This document shows, piece after piece, positions 8,817 to 18,430 of a stretch of 64,000 nt of DNA (position 1 is its first letter; each line of letters opens with the position of its first letter). Source of the stretch: CBDCLY01 sp965218715. Its GTDB lineage: Bacteria > Bacteroidota > Bacteroidia > Flavobacteriales_E > Vicingaceae. The notes beneath the pieces are model-generated. The model was not told the origin of the DNA, searched no databases, and saw nothing but the letters and a program-made list of their open reading frames with translations. Location of the stretch: the NCBI GenBank assembly GCA_965218715.1, contig CBDCLY010000028.1:66077-130076 (forward strand). The letters run 5' to 3'. Both the position numbers and the translations under genes were made by a program.

Positions 8817-9797
8817 ATGCGTTGCATTTTTCACGAGTCTACCGATCCCTTTTTTAACATCGCCACAGACGAATACATTTTCAAGCATTTTGAAGAAGAT
8901 TGCTTCATGCTTTGGCGGAACGACAATGCCATAATTGTTGGGAAACATCAAAATACCTTGGCAGAAATCAATGTGGATTATGTGAAAGAAAAAAACATCA
9001 GCGTGGTGCGTAGACTTTCTGGTGGCGGAGCAGTTTATCATGATTTAGGCAACCTCAATTTTACTTTCACCCATTCTGGAAAAGGGGACGATATGGTTGA
9101 TTTTCAGAAGTACACTCAACCCATAATTGAGGTTTTGAATGACTTGGATGTTCCGGCAAAATTTGAAGGTAGAAACGACATTACCATTTTGGGTAAAAAG
9201 TTTTCTGGAAATGCAGAACATGTCTTCAAGAACAAAGTGCTTCATCATGGCACCATACTTTATGCTTCTGAGATGAAAGATGTAAGCGGAGCATTAAAAA
9301 TCAATCCTTTAAAATACAAAGACAGAGCTGTTAAGTCGATTCCAAAACGAGTGACCAATGTTAGCGAACACCTAAAAGTGGATTTAAGCCTTGAAGATTT
9401 CACTCAAAAAATAATGGATCATGTGCTTAAGACCAATCCTGATAGTTACTTGTATAAATTCACGGATGAGGATTTAGCAGCCATTCAAAAAATTAGGAAT
9501 GAAAAATATGCCACTTGGGAATGGAATTACGGCCATTCGCCCAGCTATGATTTAAGAAATGGAGTTAGAACCAATGGTGGGACTTTGGAGATCAACCTCA
9601 ATGTGAAAAAAGGGAAGATTACGGAAGCCAAGATTTACGGAGATTTCTTTAACACCAAAGACATCCAAGACATCGAGGAAGCATTAGTGGGAATTAGTCA
9701 TGATGAAGCATCCATTAGAGAATGCCTAAAGAAAAGTGATTTTGAATCTTACTTCCACAAAATAAGTTTGGAAGACATTATCGCTGCCTTTTTCTAA
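8817..9797 (+). CDS. lplA: Lipoate-protein ligase A
   Basis: LplA attaches lipoate to the E2 and GcvH proteins via a lipoyl-AMP intermediate. The catalytic-core motifs are visible: IVGKHQN, RRLSGGGAVYHDLGNLNFTF at residues 65-84, and GKKFSGNAEH. The C-terminal accessory domain follows (about residues 245-326), so this is a full-length 326-aa ligase of the LplA type. It ends tail to tail with the 2-oxoacid dehydrogenase E1 gene, whose enzyme complex needs lipoylated E2; the two stop codons overlap by a few bases. Confidence 0.92.
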   Translation: MRCIFHESTDPFFNIATDEYIFKHFEEDCFMLWRNDNAIIVGKHQNTLAEINVDYVKEKNISVVRRLSGGGAVYHDLGNLNFTFTHSGKGDDMVDFQKYTQPIIEVLNDLDVPAKFEGRNDITILGKKFSGNAEHVFKNKVLHHGTILYASEMKDVSGALKINPLKYKDRAVKSIPKRVTNVSEHLKVDLSLEDFTQKIMDHVLKTNPDSYLYKFTDEDLAAIQKIRNEKYATWEWNYGHSPSYDLRNGVRTNGGTLEINLNVKKGKITEAKIYGDFFNTKDIQDIEEALVGISHDEASIRECLKKSDFESYFHKISLEDIIAAFF

Positions 9798-11767
9798 TAA
9801 GCCAAAAGCTCATCGATGGCCTTTTTAAGGTCATTCTCTGGCAAATAATTATCCTCTAAACTTTTGGTAAAAGGAATTGGGGTATCCAATGATCCTAAGC
9901 GTTTTACTGGTGCATCTAAGTATTCAAAACAATGCTCTGCAATTGAAGAGGCAATTTCACCGCCTAAACCACCAAAAAGATTGTCCTCATGCAAGACCAA
10001 AACCCTTCCGGTCTTTTTAACGGAAGCAAAAATGCTTTCGGTATCCAATGGACTTAGCGTAAGCAAGTCGACTAGGTCCATGTCGTAACCTTCTTGTTCT
10101 TGAATTTTCTTGGCCCAATGCACGCCCATTCCGTAGGTAATCACAGAGAACTTTTCACCAGAATTAAGTAATTCAGCCTTGCCAATTTCTTGAGTATAAT
10201 AGCCATCTGGAACATCTTCATTAATGCTTCTGTAAAGTGCTTTATGCTCAAAAAACAGAATGGGATTGGGATCTTCGAAAGCCCTTAAGAGGAGGCCTTT
10301 TGCTTGGGCCGGACTAGAAGGATAAACCACCTTCAAACCAGGGATGTGCGTGAACCAAGCTTCATTGCTTTGAGAATGAAAAGGCCCAGCAGCTACACCA
10401 GCTCCTGTAGGCATGCGGATAACTACATCTGCATTTTGTCCCCAGCGCCAGTGTATTTTAGCGAGATTATTTACGATCTGATTAAAGCCTTCTGTCACAA
10501 AATCTGCAAACTGCATTTCCATCATGGCTTTATGTCCATTGATGGATAAGCCCAAAGAGGAACCAACAATGGCAGCTTCACACAAGGGAGTATTCCTAAC
10601 CCGTTCAGCACCGTATTTTTCGATCAATCCTTCACTTGCTTTAAAAACACCACCATAAGCACCAATGTCTTGTCCCATTAGCACCAAGTTATCGTGCTTC
10701 TCCATGGCCAAATCAAGTGCATCGGCAACCGCATCAATTAAACGCTTGTTGGTTTTATTTTCTCCCGCAGGACTTATTTCAGTATCGAATGCAGCAAATA
10801 AATCTTGGTATTCGTCTGCAGTATCTGCAACAATATCAGCTTCATTAAAGGCGATGTCTAATCCTTGATTGATTTCTTCTTTTATTGCTTCTTTAAATTC
10901 CAATTCTTGGGCTTCAGTCAGCAAACCTATTTGCTTCAAGAAAAGTTCATAATTGACCACAGGATCTTTTACCGCCCAATGATCAAACAATTCTTGAGGA
11001 ACATATTTGGTCCCAGATGCTTCTTCATGTCCGCGCATTCTAAAAGTCATGCACTCCAAAATAATTGGTCTTGGAAACTGTCGCATCGAAGTGGCCAGCT
11101 CATTCACCATTTGATGAACAGCCAATACATTGTTGCCATCCACTTGGTGAGCTTCCATGCCATATCCTATTCCTTTATCGATAAAATGAGCACATTTGAA
11201 TTGCTCAGAAGAAGGTGTTGACAAGCCATATCCATTGTTTTCTATGATGAAAATTACTGGCAAATTCCAAACTGCGGCTACGTTCAATGATTCATGAAAA
11301 TCACCCTGACTGGTTGCGCCATCTCCAGTAAATGCAAGCGTTACTTTGCCCTCTTTTTTTAGAAGATTGCCGAGTGCGATGCCATCAGCCACACCCAGTT
11401 GTGAACCAAGATGTGAGATCATTCCTACAATGTGGTCTTCTGATGAACCAAAATGGAAAGAACGATCTCTTCCTTTGGTATAGCCAGATTTTTTTCCCTG
11501 AAATTGTGCAAAAAGTTTTTGAAGCGGCAACTCGCGACAAGTAAACACCCCCAAATTTCTGTGCATTGGAAGAATGAACTCGTCTTTTTGCAATGCCATT
11601 GTTGCTCCAACAGAAATTGCCTCTTGTCCAATTCCGGAAAACCACTTAGAGATTTTTCCTTGTCGGAGTAAAATCAACATCTTCTCCTCAATCATTCTTG
11701 GCTTGAGCAAGCCCTTGTATAAGTTGATCAGTTCTTCATTACTCAACTGACCTCGAAAAAATTCCAT
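9794..11767 (-). CDS. Fused alpha-beta E1 of a 2-oxoacid dehydrogenase
   Basis: One 657-aa polypeptide carries both halves of the thiamine-diphosphate-dependent E1 enzyme. Residues 1 to about 320 are the alpha subunit, with the TPP motif starting GDGATSQGDFHESLN and ending IIENNGYGLSTPS; from about 335 on is the beta subunit (LVLMGQDIGAYGGVFKAS, ... VLVLHEDNLFGGLGGEIAS). In Bacteroidota such fusions are annotated as branched-chain 2-oxoacid (2-oxoisovalerate) dehydrogenase or pyruvate-type E1; I cannot separate these from sequence alone. It is monocistronic here, with E2 and E3 not in the window. Confidence 0.9.
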   Translation of the reverse strand: MEFFRGQLSNEELINLYKGLLKPRMIEEKMLILLRQGKISKWFSGIGQEAISVGATMALQKDEFILPMHRNLGVFTCRELPLQKLFAQFQGKKSGYTKGRDRSFHFGSSEDHIVGMISHLGSQLGVADGIALGNLLKKEGKVTLAFTGDGATSQGDFHESLNVAAVWNLPVIFIIENNGYGLSTPSSEQFKCAHFIDKGIGYGMEAHQVDGNNVLAVHQMVNELATSMRQFPRPIILECMTFRMRGHEEASGTKYVPQELFDHWAVKDPVVNYELFLKQIGLLTEAQELEFKEAIKEEINQGLDIAFNEADIVADTADEYQDLFAAFDTEISPAGENKTNKRLIDAVADALDLAMEKHDNLVLMGQDIGAYGGVFKASEGLIEKYGAERVRNTPLCEAAIVGSSLGLSINGHKAMMEMQFADFVTEGFNQIVNNLAKIHWRWGQNADVVIRMPTGAGVAAGPFHSQSNEAWFTHIPGLKVVYPSSPAQAKGLLLRAFEDPNPILFFEHKALYRSINEDVPDGYYTQEIGKAELLNSGEKFSVITYGMGVHWAKKIQEQEGYDMDLVDLLTLSPLDTESIFASVKKTGRVLVLHEDNLFGGLGGEIASSIAEHCFEYLDAPVKRLGSLDTPIPFTKSLEDNYLPENDLKKAIDELLAY

Positions 11768-11853
11768 AAATGAACTATTTGCTCTTCTTTCCTTTGCTTT
11801 TTGATGCTAGGATTTTGACTAATTTTGATTGCAAAGAAACGGAAATAAAGTAG

Positions 11854-12009
11854 ATGAGCGCTCAAGAAATTGGACTTGGAATATTAATCGCATTGGCAGT
11901 ATTTTATTTGGCAAGAAACATCAGAAATCAAGTAAAATCGCACAATTGCGACGATTGCTCATTGATGGACATGAAAAAAGAATCTGAATTGAAAAAGGAA
12001 AAAACTTAA
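11854..12009 (+). CDS. Small Cys-containing membrane protein (FeoB-associated type)
   Basis: A 51-codon gene: one N-terminal transmembrane helix (LGILIALAVFYLARN), a basic linker, then two Cys in HNCDDCS and a charged Lys-rich tail. This layout resembles the FeoB-associated Cys-rich membrane proteins, although no feo gene is in the window. A promoter element TAATTTTG lies at 11820-11827, 26 bases upstream, and the sulfatase gene follows after its own promoter, so it is probably transcribed alone. Function is not established. Confidence 0.6.
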   Translation: MSAQEIGLGILIALAVFYLARNIRNQVKSHNCDDCSLMDMKKESELKKEKT

Positions 12010-12033
12010 GCCACAATTTCCTATTGCATTTAA

Positions 12034-12041
12034 TATCTTTG
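12034..12041 (+). promoter_or_regulatory. Bacteroidota -7 promoter element before sulfatase gene
   Basis: TATCTTTG matches TAnnTTTG exactly and lies 6 bases before the ATG at 12048, which decides that start over the in-frame ATG at 12024. Confidence 0.55.
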
Positions 12042-12047
12042 GCAAAC

Positions 12048-13901
12048 ATGAAAGGCATTGCTCAATATTACCTCGCACTCTTTTCAAGATTGTCTATTGG
12101 CTTGGCATTCTTAAGCCTTTGCAGATTCCTCTTTTATTGGTTCAATTACAATTATTTTGGAGAATTGACCTGGAATTTGATCTATGGCGGTTTTCGCTTC
12201 GACTTGATTGCTTTAAGCATTTGCTCCCTCCCTTTTGTATTGTCTTATTTTCTTCCATTCCGCTTAAAAAAGTTAGAGAAGTTTTTGTTCATTCTCACCA
12301 CTACCCTGCTCATCGCGCCAAATGTGTTGGATTTTGAATATTTCAAATTCACCTTCAAGAGAACGGGAATAGAATTGTTTACTGCAAAAGGATTGGCCCA
12401 AGATGTTTGGTCGGTGCTACCCCAATTCATCATCGATTATTGGTACTTGTTCATCCTTGCTTTTCTTCTGATATACTTATCAGGCTATCTCTATGAAAAG
12501 TGCCCCAAAAGGCCAGAGAAAAACCCAAAACTCCTTCCTTACCTTTTCTTAGTAATTACAAGTCTAGGGATCCTATTGATCGCTTCAAGAGGCGGGTTGC
12601 AATTGCGGCCTTTAAGTGTTTTAGATGCAAGCAGATATGCCGATGCGAAAAGCATACCTGTTGTTCTCAACACTCCGTTCACACTGATTAAATCTTCTTA
12701 TAAAGAAGGGATAGAAGTCCCGAATTACTTAAATGAAGCAATTGCTAAAAAACTCTATCAGCCCATACAGCATTTCGACTTGGATAGCAATAAAAGCAAA
12801 CCCAATGTAGTGCTCATCATAGTAGAAAGTCTCGGGCAAGAATACATGGGCAGCTATTCAGGCAAAACCAGCTACACTCCCTTTCTTGATTCTCTTTTGA
12901 AAGAAAGTCTTTGGTTTAAACACTCGTTTGCAAACGCCAAAAAATCAATAGAAGCATTGCCAGCCGTTTTAGCCGGCTTGCCAGCACTGATGAACACGCC
13001 TTATATTTCTAGTAAGTATGCCGGAAATAAACTTTCGGCTTTACCACAAACCTTAAAAGAGAATGGATATTCCACCCATTTCTTTCACGGAGGTGCGAAT
13101 GGCACTATGGGTTTCAATGGTTTTGCTACCATGGCTGGAGTAGAACATTATTACGGATTAGATGAATACCCAAATGAGGAAGATTATGATGGTAATTGGG
13201 GCATCTATGACGAGCCCTATTTAAGCTATTTTAAAAATGAATTGGATACCAAGAAAGAACCATTCTTTGCTGGAATGTTTACCCTAAGTTCCCATCATCC
13301 TTTTAAAGTGCCCGAAGAACATTTAGATGAATTGAAAGAAGGCCCATTACCCATTCACAGAACCATTCGATATGCCGATTTGGCTTTAAGGAAGTTTTTC
13401 AATCAAGCAAAAACCAGTAATTGGTTCAACAATACCTTATTTGTGATCACGGCTGATCATACCTCTCAAATCGAGCATGCTAAATATGGCACTCAAATGG
13501 GAATTTATAAGGTTCCGCTTATGTTTTATTCTCCACAATTAATTCAAGCGAAAGCCAGTAAAAAATTGGTTCAGCAGGCCGACATCTTCCCCTCCATTAT
13601 CGATTTTGTTGGAATAGAACAATCCATTTTGAGCTATGGCTATTCAGTTTTTGAGGAACATCCCAATCGCTTTGCAATAAATTTCATCAATGGCATTTAT
13701 CAATATGCGCAAGGAGATTATTGCCTTCATTTTAATGGTGAAGAATCCATTGCTCTTTACAATTTTAAAAAGGACGTGTTCATGGCCAAGAACATCTTAG
13801 ATTCTGAGGCTGCACAAGTGAAAGTGATGCAAATGCAATTGAAAGCGATAATTCAGGACTATAATGATCGCATGGTTAATAATCAATTGAGAAATGAATA
13901 A
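12048..13901 (+). CDS. LTA-synthase-family sulfatase (phosphoglycerol transferase type)
   Basis: An inner-membrane enzyme with about five N-terminal transmembrane helices (to residue 190) and a periplasmic alkaline-phosphatase-superfamily domain. The metal-site segment NVVLIIVESLGQEYMGSYSG, a candidate Ser nucleophile in KKSIEALPAVLAGLP, and the C-terminal metal motif VITADHTSQ are visible. Relatives transfer phosphoglycerol or phosphoethanolamine to glycans or lipids. Gram-negative Bacteroidota lack lipoteichoic acid, so the acceptor here is unknown. It overlaps the lipid-kinase gene by 8 bases, suggesting a joint role in phospholipid head-group recycling, since such transferases release diacylglycerol; that link is inference. 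Confidence 0.85.
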   Translation: MKGIAQYYLALFSRLSIGLAFLSLCRFLFYWFNYNYFGELTWNLIYGGFRFDLIALSICSLPFVLSYFLPFRLKKLEKFLFILTTTLLIAPNVLDFEYFKFTFKRTGIELFTAKGLAQDVWSVLPQFIIDYWYLFILAFLLIYLSGYLYEKCPKRPEKNPKLLPYLFLVITSLGILLIASRGGLQLRPLSVLDASRYADAKSIPVVLNTPFTLIKSSYKEGIEVPNYLNEAIAKKLYQPIQHFDLDSNKSKPNVVLIIVESLGQEYMGSYSGKTSYTPFLDSLLKESLWFKHSFANAKKSIEALPAVLAGLPALMNTPYISSKYAGNKLSALPQTLKENGYSTHFFHGGANGTMGFNGFATMAGVEHYYGLDEYPNEEDYDGNWGIYDEPYLSYFKNELDTKKEPFFAGMFTLSSHHPFKVPEEHLDELKEGPLPIHRTIRYADLALRKFFNQAKTSNWFNNTLFVITADHTSQIEHAKYGTQMGIYKVPLMFYSPQLIQAKASKKLVQQADIFPSIIDFVGIEQSILSYGYSVFEEHPNRFAINFINGIYQYAQGDYCLHFNGEESIALYNFKKDVFMAKNILDSEAAQVKVMQMQLKAIIQDYNDRMVNNQLRNE

Positions 13902-14763
13902 TTCCAAGCAAATTCATTTCATCATCAATCCCATTTCTGGTGGGAAAAACAAAGACGATTTAGCCAATAAATTGAAGACCCATCTATCGCCAGAAATTCA
14001 TTTTGAATGTCATTTTACTAAAGGTCATCTTGATGCAACCAAGCTTACAAAAGAAGCCGTAAAAAATGGAGCAGATGCCGTTATTGCTGTTGGTGGAGAT
14101 GGATCGGTGAATGAAGTGGCATCAGGTTTAATTGACAGCAATGTGGCTTTAGGAATTTTACCATTTGGATCAGGCAATGGTTTTGCTCGGCATTTCGGCA
14201 TTCCCATGAATACGGTACAAGCAATTAAAAAAATCAATGAATTTAAAACCCAACAAGTAGATGTGGCCTATGCCAATGAAGAGCCATTTTTTGCTCTAGC
14301 AGGAATCGGGTTTGATGCATCCGTTGGCAAAAGTTTCGATGAGCACAGTAAGCGGGGTTTTCTCACCTATACCGAAGTGGCTTTTCAAGAATACCGCAAC
14401 TACCAACCATTTAACTTGGAGATGGAAGTGGACGGAGTGAAACAGTCGTATCAACCCTTTTTGATCAGCATCGCCAATACCAGTCAGTATGGGAACAACG
14501 CCTGGATTGCTCCAAAAGCAAAAGCCGATGACGGACTCTTAGAAGTTTGCATCTTGAACCCATTTCCTAACATTCGACTGCTAGAAGTGGTTTGGCAGCT
14601 CTTCAATAAAAAGATTACAGATTCTTCTTATTATGAATGCTTCTCAGGGAAGGAAATCAAGATCACTGGAATTCACGAATACCACATCGATGGAGAGCCA
14701 AAAAAATGCAAAGGAGTGCTTCTCATTAGAATTCAAAGTGATGCACTTAAGGTAATTATCTAA
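13894..14763 (+). CDS. Diacylglycerol kinase/YegS-family lipid kinase
   Basis: A 289-aa lipid kinase with the catalytic-domain signature: NPISGGKNK near the start, AVGGDGSVNEVASGL at about residues 64-78 and LPFGSGNGFARHFG at 89-102. Family members phosphorylate diacylglycerol or related lipids using ATP. It overlaps the upstream sulfatase by 8 bases, so the two are probably co-translated. Confidence 0.9.
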   Translation: MNNSKQIHFIINPISGGKNKDDLANKLKTHLSPEIHFECHFTKGHLDATKLTKEAVKNGADAVIAVGGDGSVNEVASGLIDSNVALGILPFGSGNGFARHFGIPMNTVQAIKKINEFKTQQVDVAYANEEPFFALAGIGFDASVGKSFDEHSKRGFLTYTEVAFQEYRNYQPFNLEMEVDGVKQSYQPFLISIANTSQYGNNAWIAPKAKADDGLLEVCILNPFPNIRLLEVVWQLFNKKITDSSYYECFSGKEIKITGIHEYHIDGEPKKCKGVLLIRIQSDALKVII

Positions 14764-14878
14764 GACATTATACCGTTAATCACAAGCTTCTTGATTTAAA
14801 TTCTCATAGCGATTAGATTTGAGTAAATGCAATTTTTCTTAGGGGGAAAAGTTCTACAATGAATCAAAATTTAAAAAA

Positions 14879-15892
14879 ATGAGAAATTTCTTCATCTGGT
14901 GTGCTGGAAGCGACCAAGACATTTTAGCCCATTGTACCAAAGCAGAAAGAAACAAACACATTGGCTATGGAACATTGGTTTTAGTGCCCGCAATTTTAGC
15001 TTTGGTTTCCATGAGTTTTGCCCTTTCTACCATCAAAGAAATTTCCGATCAACCTATATTTTATCTCTTGGGCGGCTTAGTTTGGAGCTTAATCATTTTC
15101 TCATTCGATCGCTTTGTCGTTTCTACTCATAGAAGAAAGATGAGCAACCGAGAAGAACTCAATCAGCCTTCTTTTTACTTGCGATTTGCCTTTGCCTTTA
15201 TTTTGGGAATCGTAATTTCTCATCCCTTGGTAATGCTTTATTTCGATGGAAGTGTTCAAGATCAATTGGCAAGAAATACCGAAACAGAAAAAGAAAGAAT
15301 TGGTTTAGAATACGATCAAAAGATCATGGCCTTGTCGGAGCAAACTGCTATACTCGACAGCAGCATTTGGGCGAAAGAAGCGGCCAGAAATGAGCAAGCT
15401 CAAGTAGTGGCTTTAGAAATTGATGGGGAAATCATGAAAGCCAAAAAAGGCAATCAACTAACCACAGGTCTAAGAGGAAAAGGACCCTCAGCTGAACGAA
15501 AAATCAAACAATTGGATCAATTGCAAAAGGAATTGGACGATGAAAAGGCCTATCAAGCCAAATTGAGGGTAGAATACCAAGCACAAAGTGATCAATTGAG
15601 AGAAAGCAAGGAGAAAGCCTTGGCTGCCTTTAGTTTATCTAAGGATTATCTGCAAAGGGAAATGGCCTTGGAACAGTTGAAAGAAGAGCATAGCATAGTG
15701 GGCTTGACTCAGTTCCTATTGATCTCTTTGTTCATACTGGTTGATATCTTACCGGTAATCTTTAAAACATTTGCTCCCTTTGGAATGTACGATAGAATCC
15801 TAATGGACGATGGTATGGCCTTTAGAGAATTGGATCATGCAAGTAGAATAGCTTATGTTCAGAAAGCCTACGAAGGAGTTAGCGAGCTTTAG
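14879..15892 (+). CDS. DUF4407 membrane protein
   Basis: A 337-aa membrane protein of the DUF4407 family. It has two N-terminal transmembrane helices (ALVSMSFAL and YLLGGLVWSLIIFSFDRFVV), a third near residue 105, a long charged coiled coil (about residues 140-265, rich in Glu, Lys and Gln) and a C-terminal membrane span (FLLISLFILVDILPVIF). The function of the family is unknown. The 115 bases before it contain no gene. It heads a run of three genes of envelope character. Confidence 0.85.
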   Translation: MRNFFIWCAGSDQDILAHCTKAERNKHIGYGTLVLVPAILALVSMSFALSTIKEISDQPIFYLLGGLVWSLIIFSFDRFVVSTHRRKMSNREELNQPSFYLRFAFAFILGIVISHPLVMLYFDGSVQDQLARNTETEKERIGLEYDQKIMALSEQTAILDSSIWAKEAARNEQAQVVALEIDGEIMKAKKGNQLTTGLRGKGPSAERKIKQLDQLQKELDDEKAYQAKLRVEYQAQSDQLRESKEKALAAFSLSKDYLQREMALEQLKEEHSIVGLTQFLLISLFILVDILPVIFKTFAPFGMYDRILMDDGMAFRELDHASRIAYVQKAYEGVSEL

Positions 15893-15904
15893 TAATTTAG
15901 TCAG

Positions 15905-16510
15905 ATGCGAAAATTTATTCTTCTTGGTCTTCTTTCTTTCTTAGTCTTCGGAATTCAGTCGCAAAGCATAGAAAAGGCTCAACTTTTTCAAAACGAACTC
16001 GACAATGGCTATAAAGATTCTTTAAGAAGTCCATTGTTGCCCAAAGATCAAGTTGATTTTAATGGCCATCCCTTCTACCCGATTTCTGAAGAATACATTG
16101 TAGAAGCAGATTTTGTGCTTACGCCTGGAACAGAAGTATTTGAAATGCCTACCACTACTAAGAGAAAACCCAAATACCGAAAATATGCAGAAGCAAGGTT
16201 CATGTGGAAAGGAGAACAAAAAAGTTTGGCCCTTTTTCAAAGTCAGGATTTAAAATCTATACCAGAATTTGAGAAAAACCTGTTTCTGCCCTTTAACGAT
16301 TTTAGCAATGGAAACGAAACCTATGGTGGAGGAAGGTTCATCGATATAGAAATTCCCGAGGGAGATAAAATCATTATCGACTTTAACCAAGCTTACAATC
16401 CACTTTGTGCATACAATCACCAGTATTCTTGTCCCATTCCACCAGACGAAAACAAATTGGATTTTGAGGTGAAAGCAGGAGTACAATACAATCAAGAAAA
16501 ATACCATTAG
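15905..16510 (+). CDS. DUF1684 exported protein
   Basis: A 201-aa protein with a signal peptide (MRKFILLGLLSFLVFGIQSQS) and the DUF1684 core: a strand-rich body, FNDFSNGNETYGGGRFIDIE, and FNQAYNPLCAYNHQYSCPIP followed by NKLDFEVKAGV near the C-terminus. Function is unknown; it is exported and probably periplasmic. It lies 12 bases after the DUF4407 gene and directly abuts the next gene. Confidence 0.88.
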   Translation: MRKFILLGLLSFLVFGIQSQSIEKAQLFQNELDNGYKDSLRSPLLPKDQVDFNGHPFYPISEEYIVEADFVLTPGTEVFEMPTTTKRKPKYRKYAEARFMWKGEQKSLALFQSQDLKSIPEFEKNLFLPFNDFSNGNETYGGGRFIDIEIPEGDKIIIDFNQAYNPLCAYNHQYSCPIPPDENKLDFEVKAGVQYNQEKYH

Positions 16511-17500
16511 ATGAAAAAACTAGCATTTAGCCTTGGACTATTTGGTTCATTATTGATCAGCTACAGTCTTCAAGCACAAGTAAATGAGGATTACAAAAAA
16601 AACGTGGCCATTGCCGATAGTTTATACGATGTAAAGAATTACAGCGAATCGGTAATCCATTATACCAAGGCTTTTGAAAGCATAGAAGGAAAAGCATATC
16701 CTGCCGACCGCTACAATGCTGCTTGTACCTTTTCTTTGGCAGGCGATGTGGAAAAGGCCTATTATCATCTTTTTCGATTAGCCAATGATTCTAAATACGA
16801 CAATTACAATCACATGATAGTAGATGGTGATTTAAAAAACTTGTATGATGACCAGCGTTGGGAGGAATTGAAAGAACTGGTGCTGGCCAATAAAAAAGAA
16901 AATGAAAAAGACTTAGATCAAGAATTAGTAGCCGTATTGGATGAAGTGTACATCAGCGATCAAGGAAGCAGGATGGGAATAAGAGACAGCATTGCCAAAT
17001 ACGGAAATGGAAGCGAAGAAATTAAAGCCGTTTGGAACAACATGCGAAAAGTTGATTCCATCAATACCATTATCGTCTCCAAAATAATAGACGAAAGAGG
17101 ATGGTTGGGTCCAAAAGTGATTGGCAAGAAAGGAAGTTTAACCTTGTTTTTGGTCATCCAACATGCACCAATTGAGGTACAGGAAAAGTACATTCCCTTG
17201 TTAAGAGAAGCGGTGGAGAAGAAAGAAGCCAATGCTTCCAATTTGGCTCTGATGGAAGACAGAGTAGCGCTACGACAAGGAAAAAACCAAATCTATGGCA
17301 GTCAGATTGGTAGCATGCCAGGAGAAGATCAAAGCTATGTGTTGCCACTAATGGATCCAGACAATGTAGATGCCAGAAGAGCTTCAGTGGGTTTAGGTAG
17401 CTTAAGCGAATACACCAGAAGATTTGGAATTACCTGGGATTTGGAAGCCTATAAAAAAATGCTTCCTGAATTGGAAGCCAAGTACAAGAAAAATAAATAA
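16511..17500 (+). CDS. Exported TPR-like/DUF6624 protein
   Basis: A 329-aa protein with a signal peptide (to about residue 22), a short tetratricopeptide-like helical region (SLYDVKNYSESVIHYTKAFE, then YNAACTFSLAGDVEKAYYHL), and a C-terminal half of the DUF6624 kind (IIDERGWLGPKVIGKKGS, LVIQHAPIEVQEKYIP, MEDRVALRQGKNQIYGSQI). No enzymatic role is established for this domain. Its ATG follows the DUF1684 stop without a gap. Confidence 0.8.
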   Translation: MKKLAFSLGLFGSLLISYSLQAQVNEDYKKNVAIADSLYDVKNYSESVIHYTKAFESIEGKAYPADRYNAACTFSLAGDVEKAYYHLFRLANDSKYDNYNHMIVDGDLKNLYDDQRWEELKELVLANKKENEKDLDQELVAVLDEVYISDQGSRMGIRDSIAKYGNGSEEIKAVWNNMRKVDSINTIIVSKIIDERGWLGPKVIGKKGSLTLFLVIQHAPIEVQEKYIPLLREAVEKKEANASNLALMEDRVALRQGKNQIYGSQIGSMPGEDQSYVLPLMDPDNVDARRASVGLGSLSEYTRRFGITWDLEAYKKMLPELEAKYKKNK

Positions 17501-17557
17501 GCTCGATAAAGGCTGATGGGTCAATAGCCAAATGAATAGAAATACTATATTAGTCGG

Positions 17558-18430
17558 GTGGAAGAAAAGAAAGTAGATCGAGCTCAATTTACTATTGAGG
17601 ATTTAAAGGAGGCGAAAAGAAGAATAGACTTAATTGCCATTGCCAAAGACAAAGGCATCAACATTAAAAAGGTCTTAAGAAATCTCCGTTATGAAGAAGA
17701 ATTAAGAATTCTTCAGGCCGACTTGGTAGACCTTCAGCATTACATTGCAAAAAATAAACTGAGGGTTGCCGTCTTGTTCGAAGGAAGAGATGCTGCAGGA
17801 AAAGGTGGAGCCATCAAACGCTTTACAGAACACCTCAATCCGCGATCCATGCGAGTAGTTGCTTTGTCTAAACCCACAGAAGTGGAAAAGGGTCAATGGT
17901 ATTTTAGGCGCTACATAAAAGAATTGCCCAATCCAGGTGAGATAGTTTTTTTCGACCGTTCTTGGTACAACCGAGCAGTTGTTGAACCCGTTATGGGATT
18001 TTGCAAGAAAGGGGAATACAAAAAATTCATTCAACAAGTGCCAGGCTTTGAGCACATGCTTTATGAGGACGGGGTAATTCTAATCAAATTTTGGTTTTCC
18101 ATTTCTAAAGAGGAACAGAAAAAACGTTTCGATTCTAGGATAAAAAACCCTTTAAAAGCTTGGAAATTTAGTCCGGTTGATGAGTTGGGACAAGAATTAT
18201 GGGATCAAACGACGCATTATAAAGAGCAGATGTTTTCTAAGACTCATTCTACTTTTAGTCCCTGGATCATTGTTAAAACCAATGAAAAGAGAACGGCAAG
18301 GTTAGAAAGCATTCGTTATGTGCTTTCACAATTTGATTTTGTGGACTCAGAACAAGAGGAAACCAACAGCCTACCAGATCCCAACGTGATCATGCGCTAT
18401 TTTAGAAACCTAGAACAAATAGACATTTAG
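17558..18430 (+). CDS. ppk2: Polyphosphate kinase 2, first copy
   Basis: PPK2 enzymes use inorganic polyphosphate to phosphorylate nucleotides. Walker A is GRDAAGKGG at residues 71-79, Walker B FFDRSWYNRA, and the lid region follows around FSISKEEQKKRF. At 290 aa with a single domain it is of the class I type, which mainly converts NDP to NTP. The start is a GTG (MEEKKVDRAQ). The next gene abuts it and is a paralogue with the same motifs, so the two probably arose by duplication and may have different nucleotide preferences. Confidence 0.92.
   Translation: MEEKKVDRAQFTIEDLKEAKRRIDLIAIAKDKGINIKKVLRNLRYEEELRILQADLVDLQHYIAKNKLRVAVLFEGRDAAGKGGAIKRFTEHLNPRSMRVVALSKPTEVEKGQWYFRRYIKELPNPGEIVFFDRSWYNRAVVEPVMGFCKKGEYKKFIQQVPGFEHMLYEDGVILIKFWFSISKEEQKKRFDSRIKNPLKAWKFSPVDELGQELWDQTTHYKEQMFSKTHSTFSPWIIVKTNEKRTARLESIRYVLSQFDFVDSEQEETNSLPDPNVIMRYFRNLEQIDI

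Noticed and set aside
14764..14878. A gene in the gap before the DUF4407 gene
   Set aside because: Only short frames without features are present in these 115 bases.
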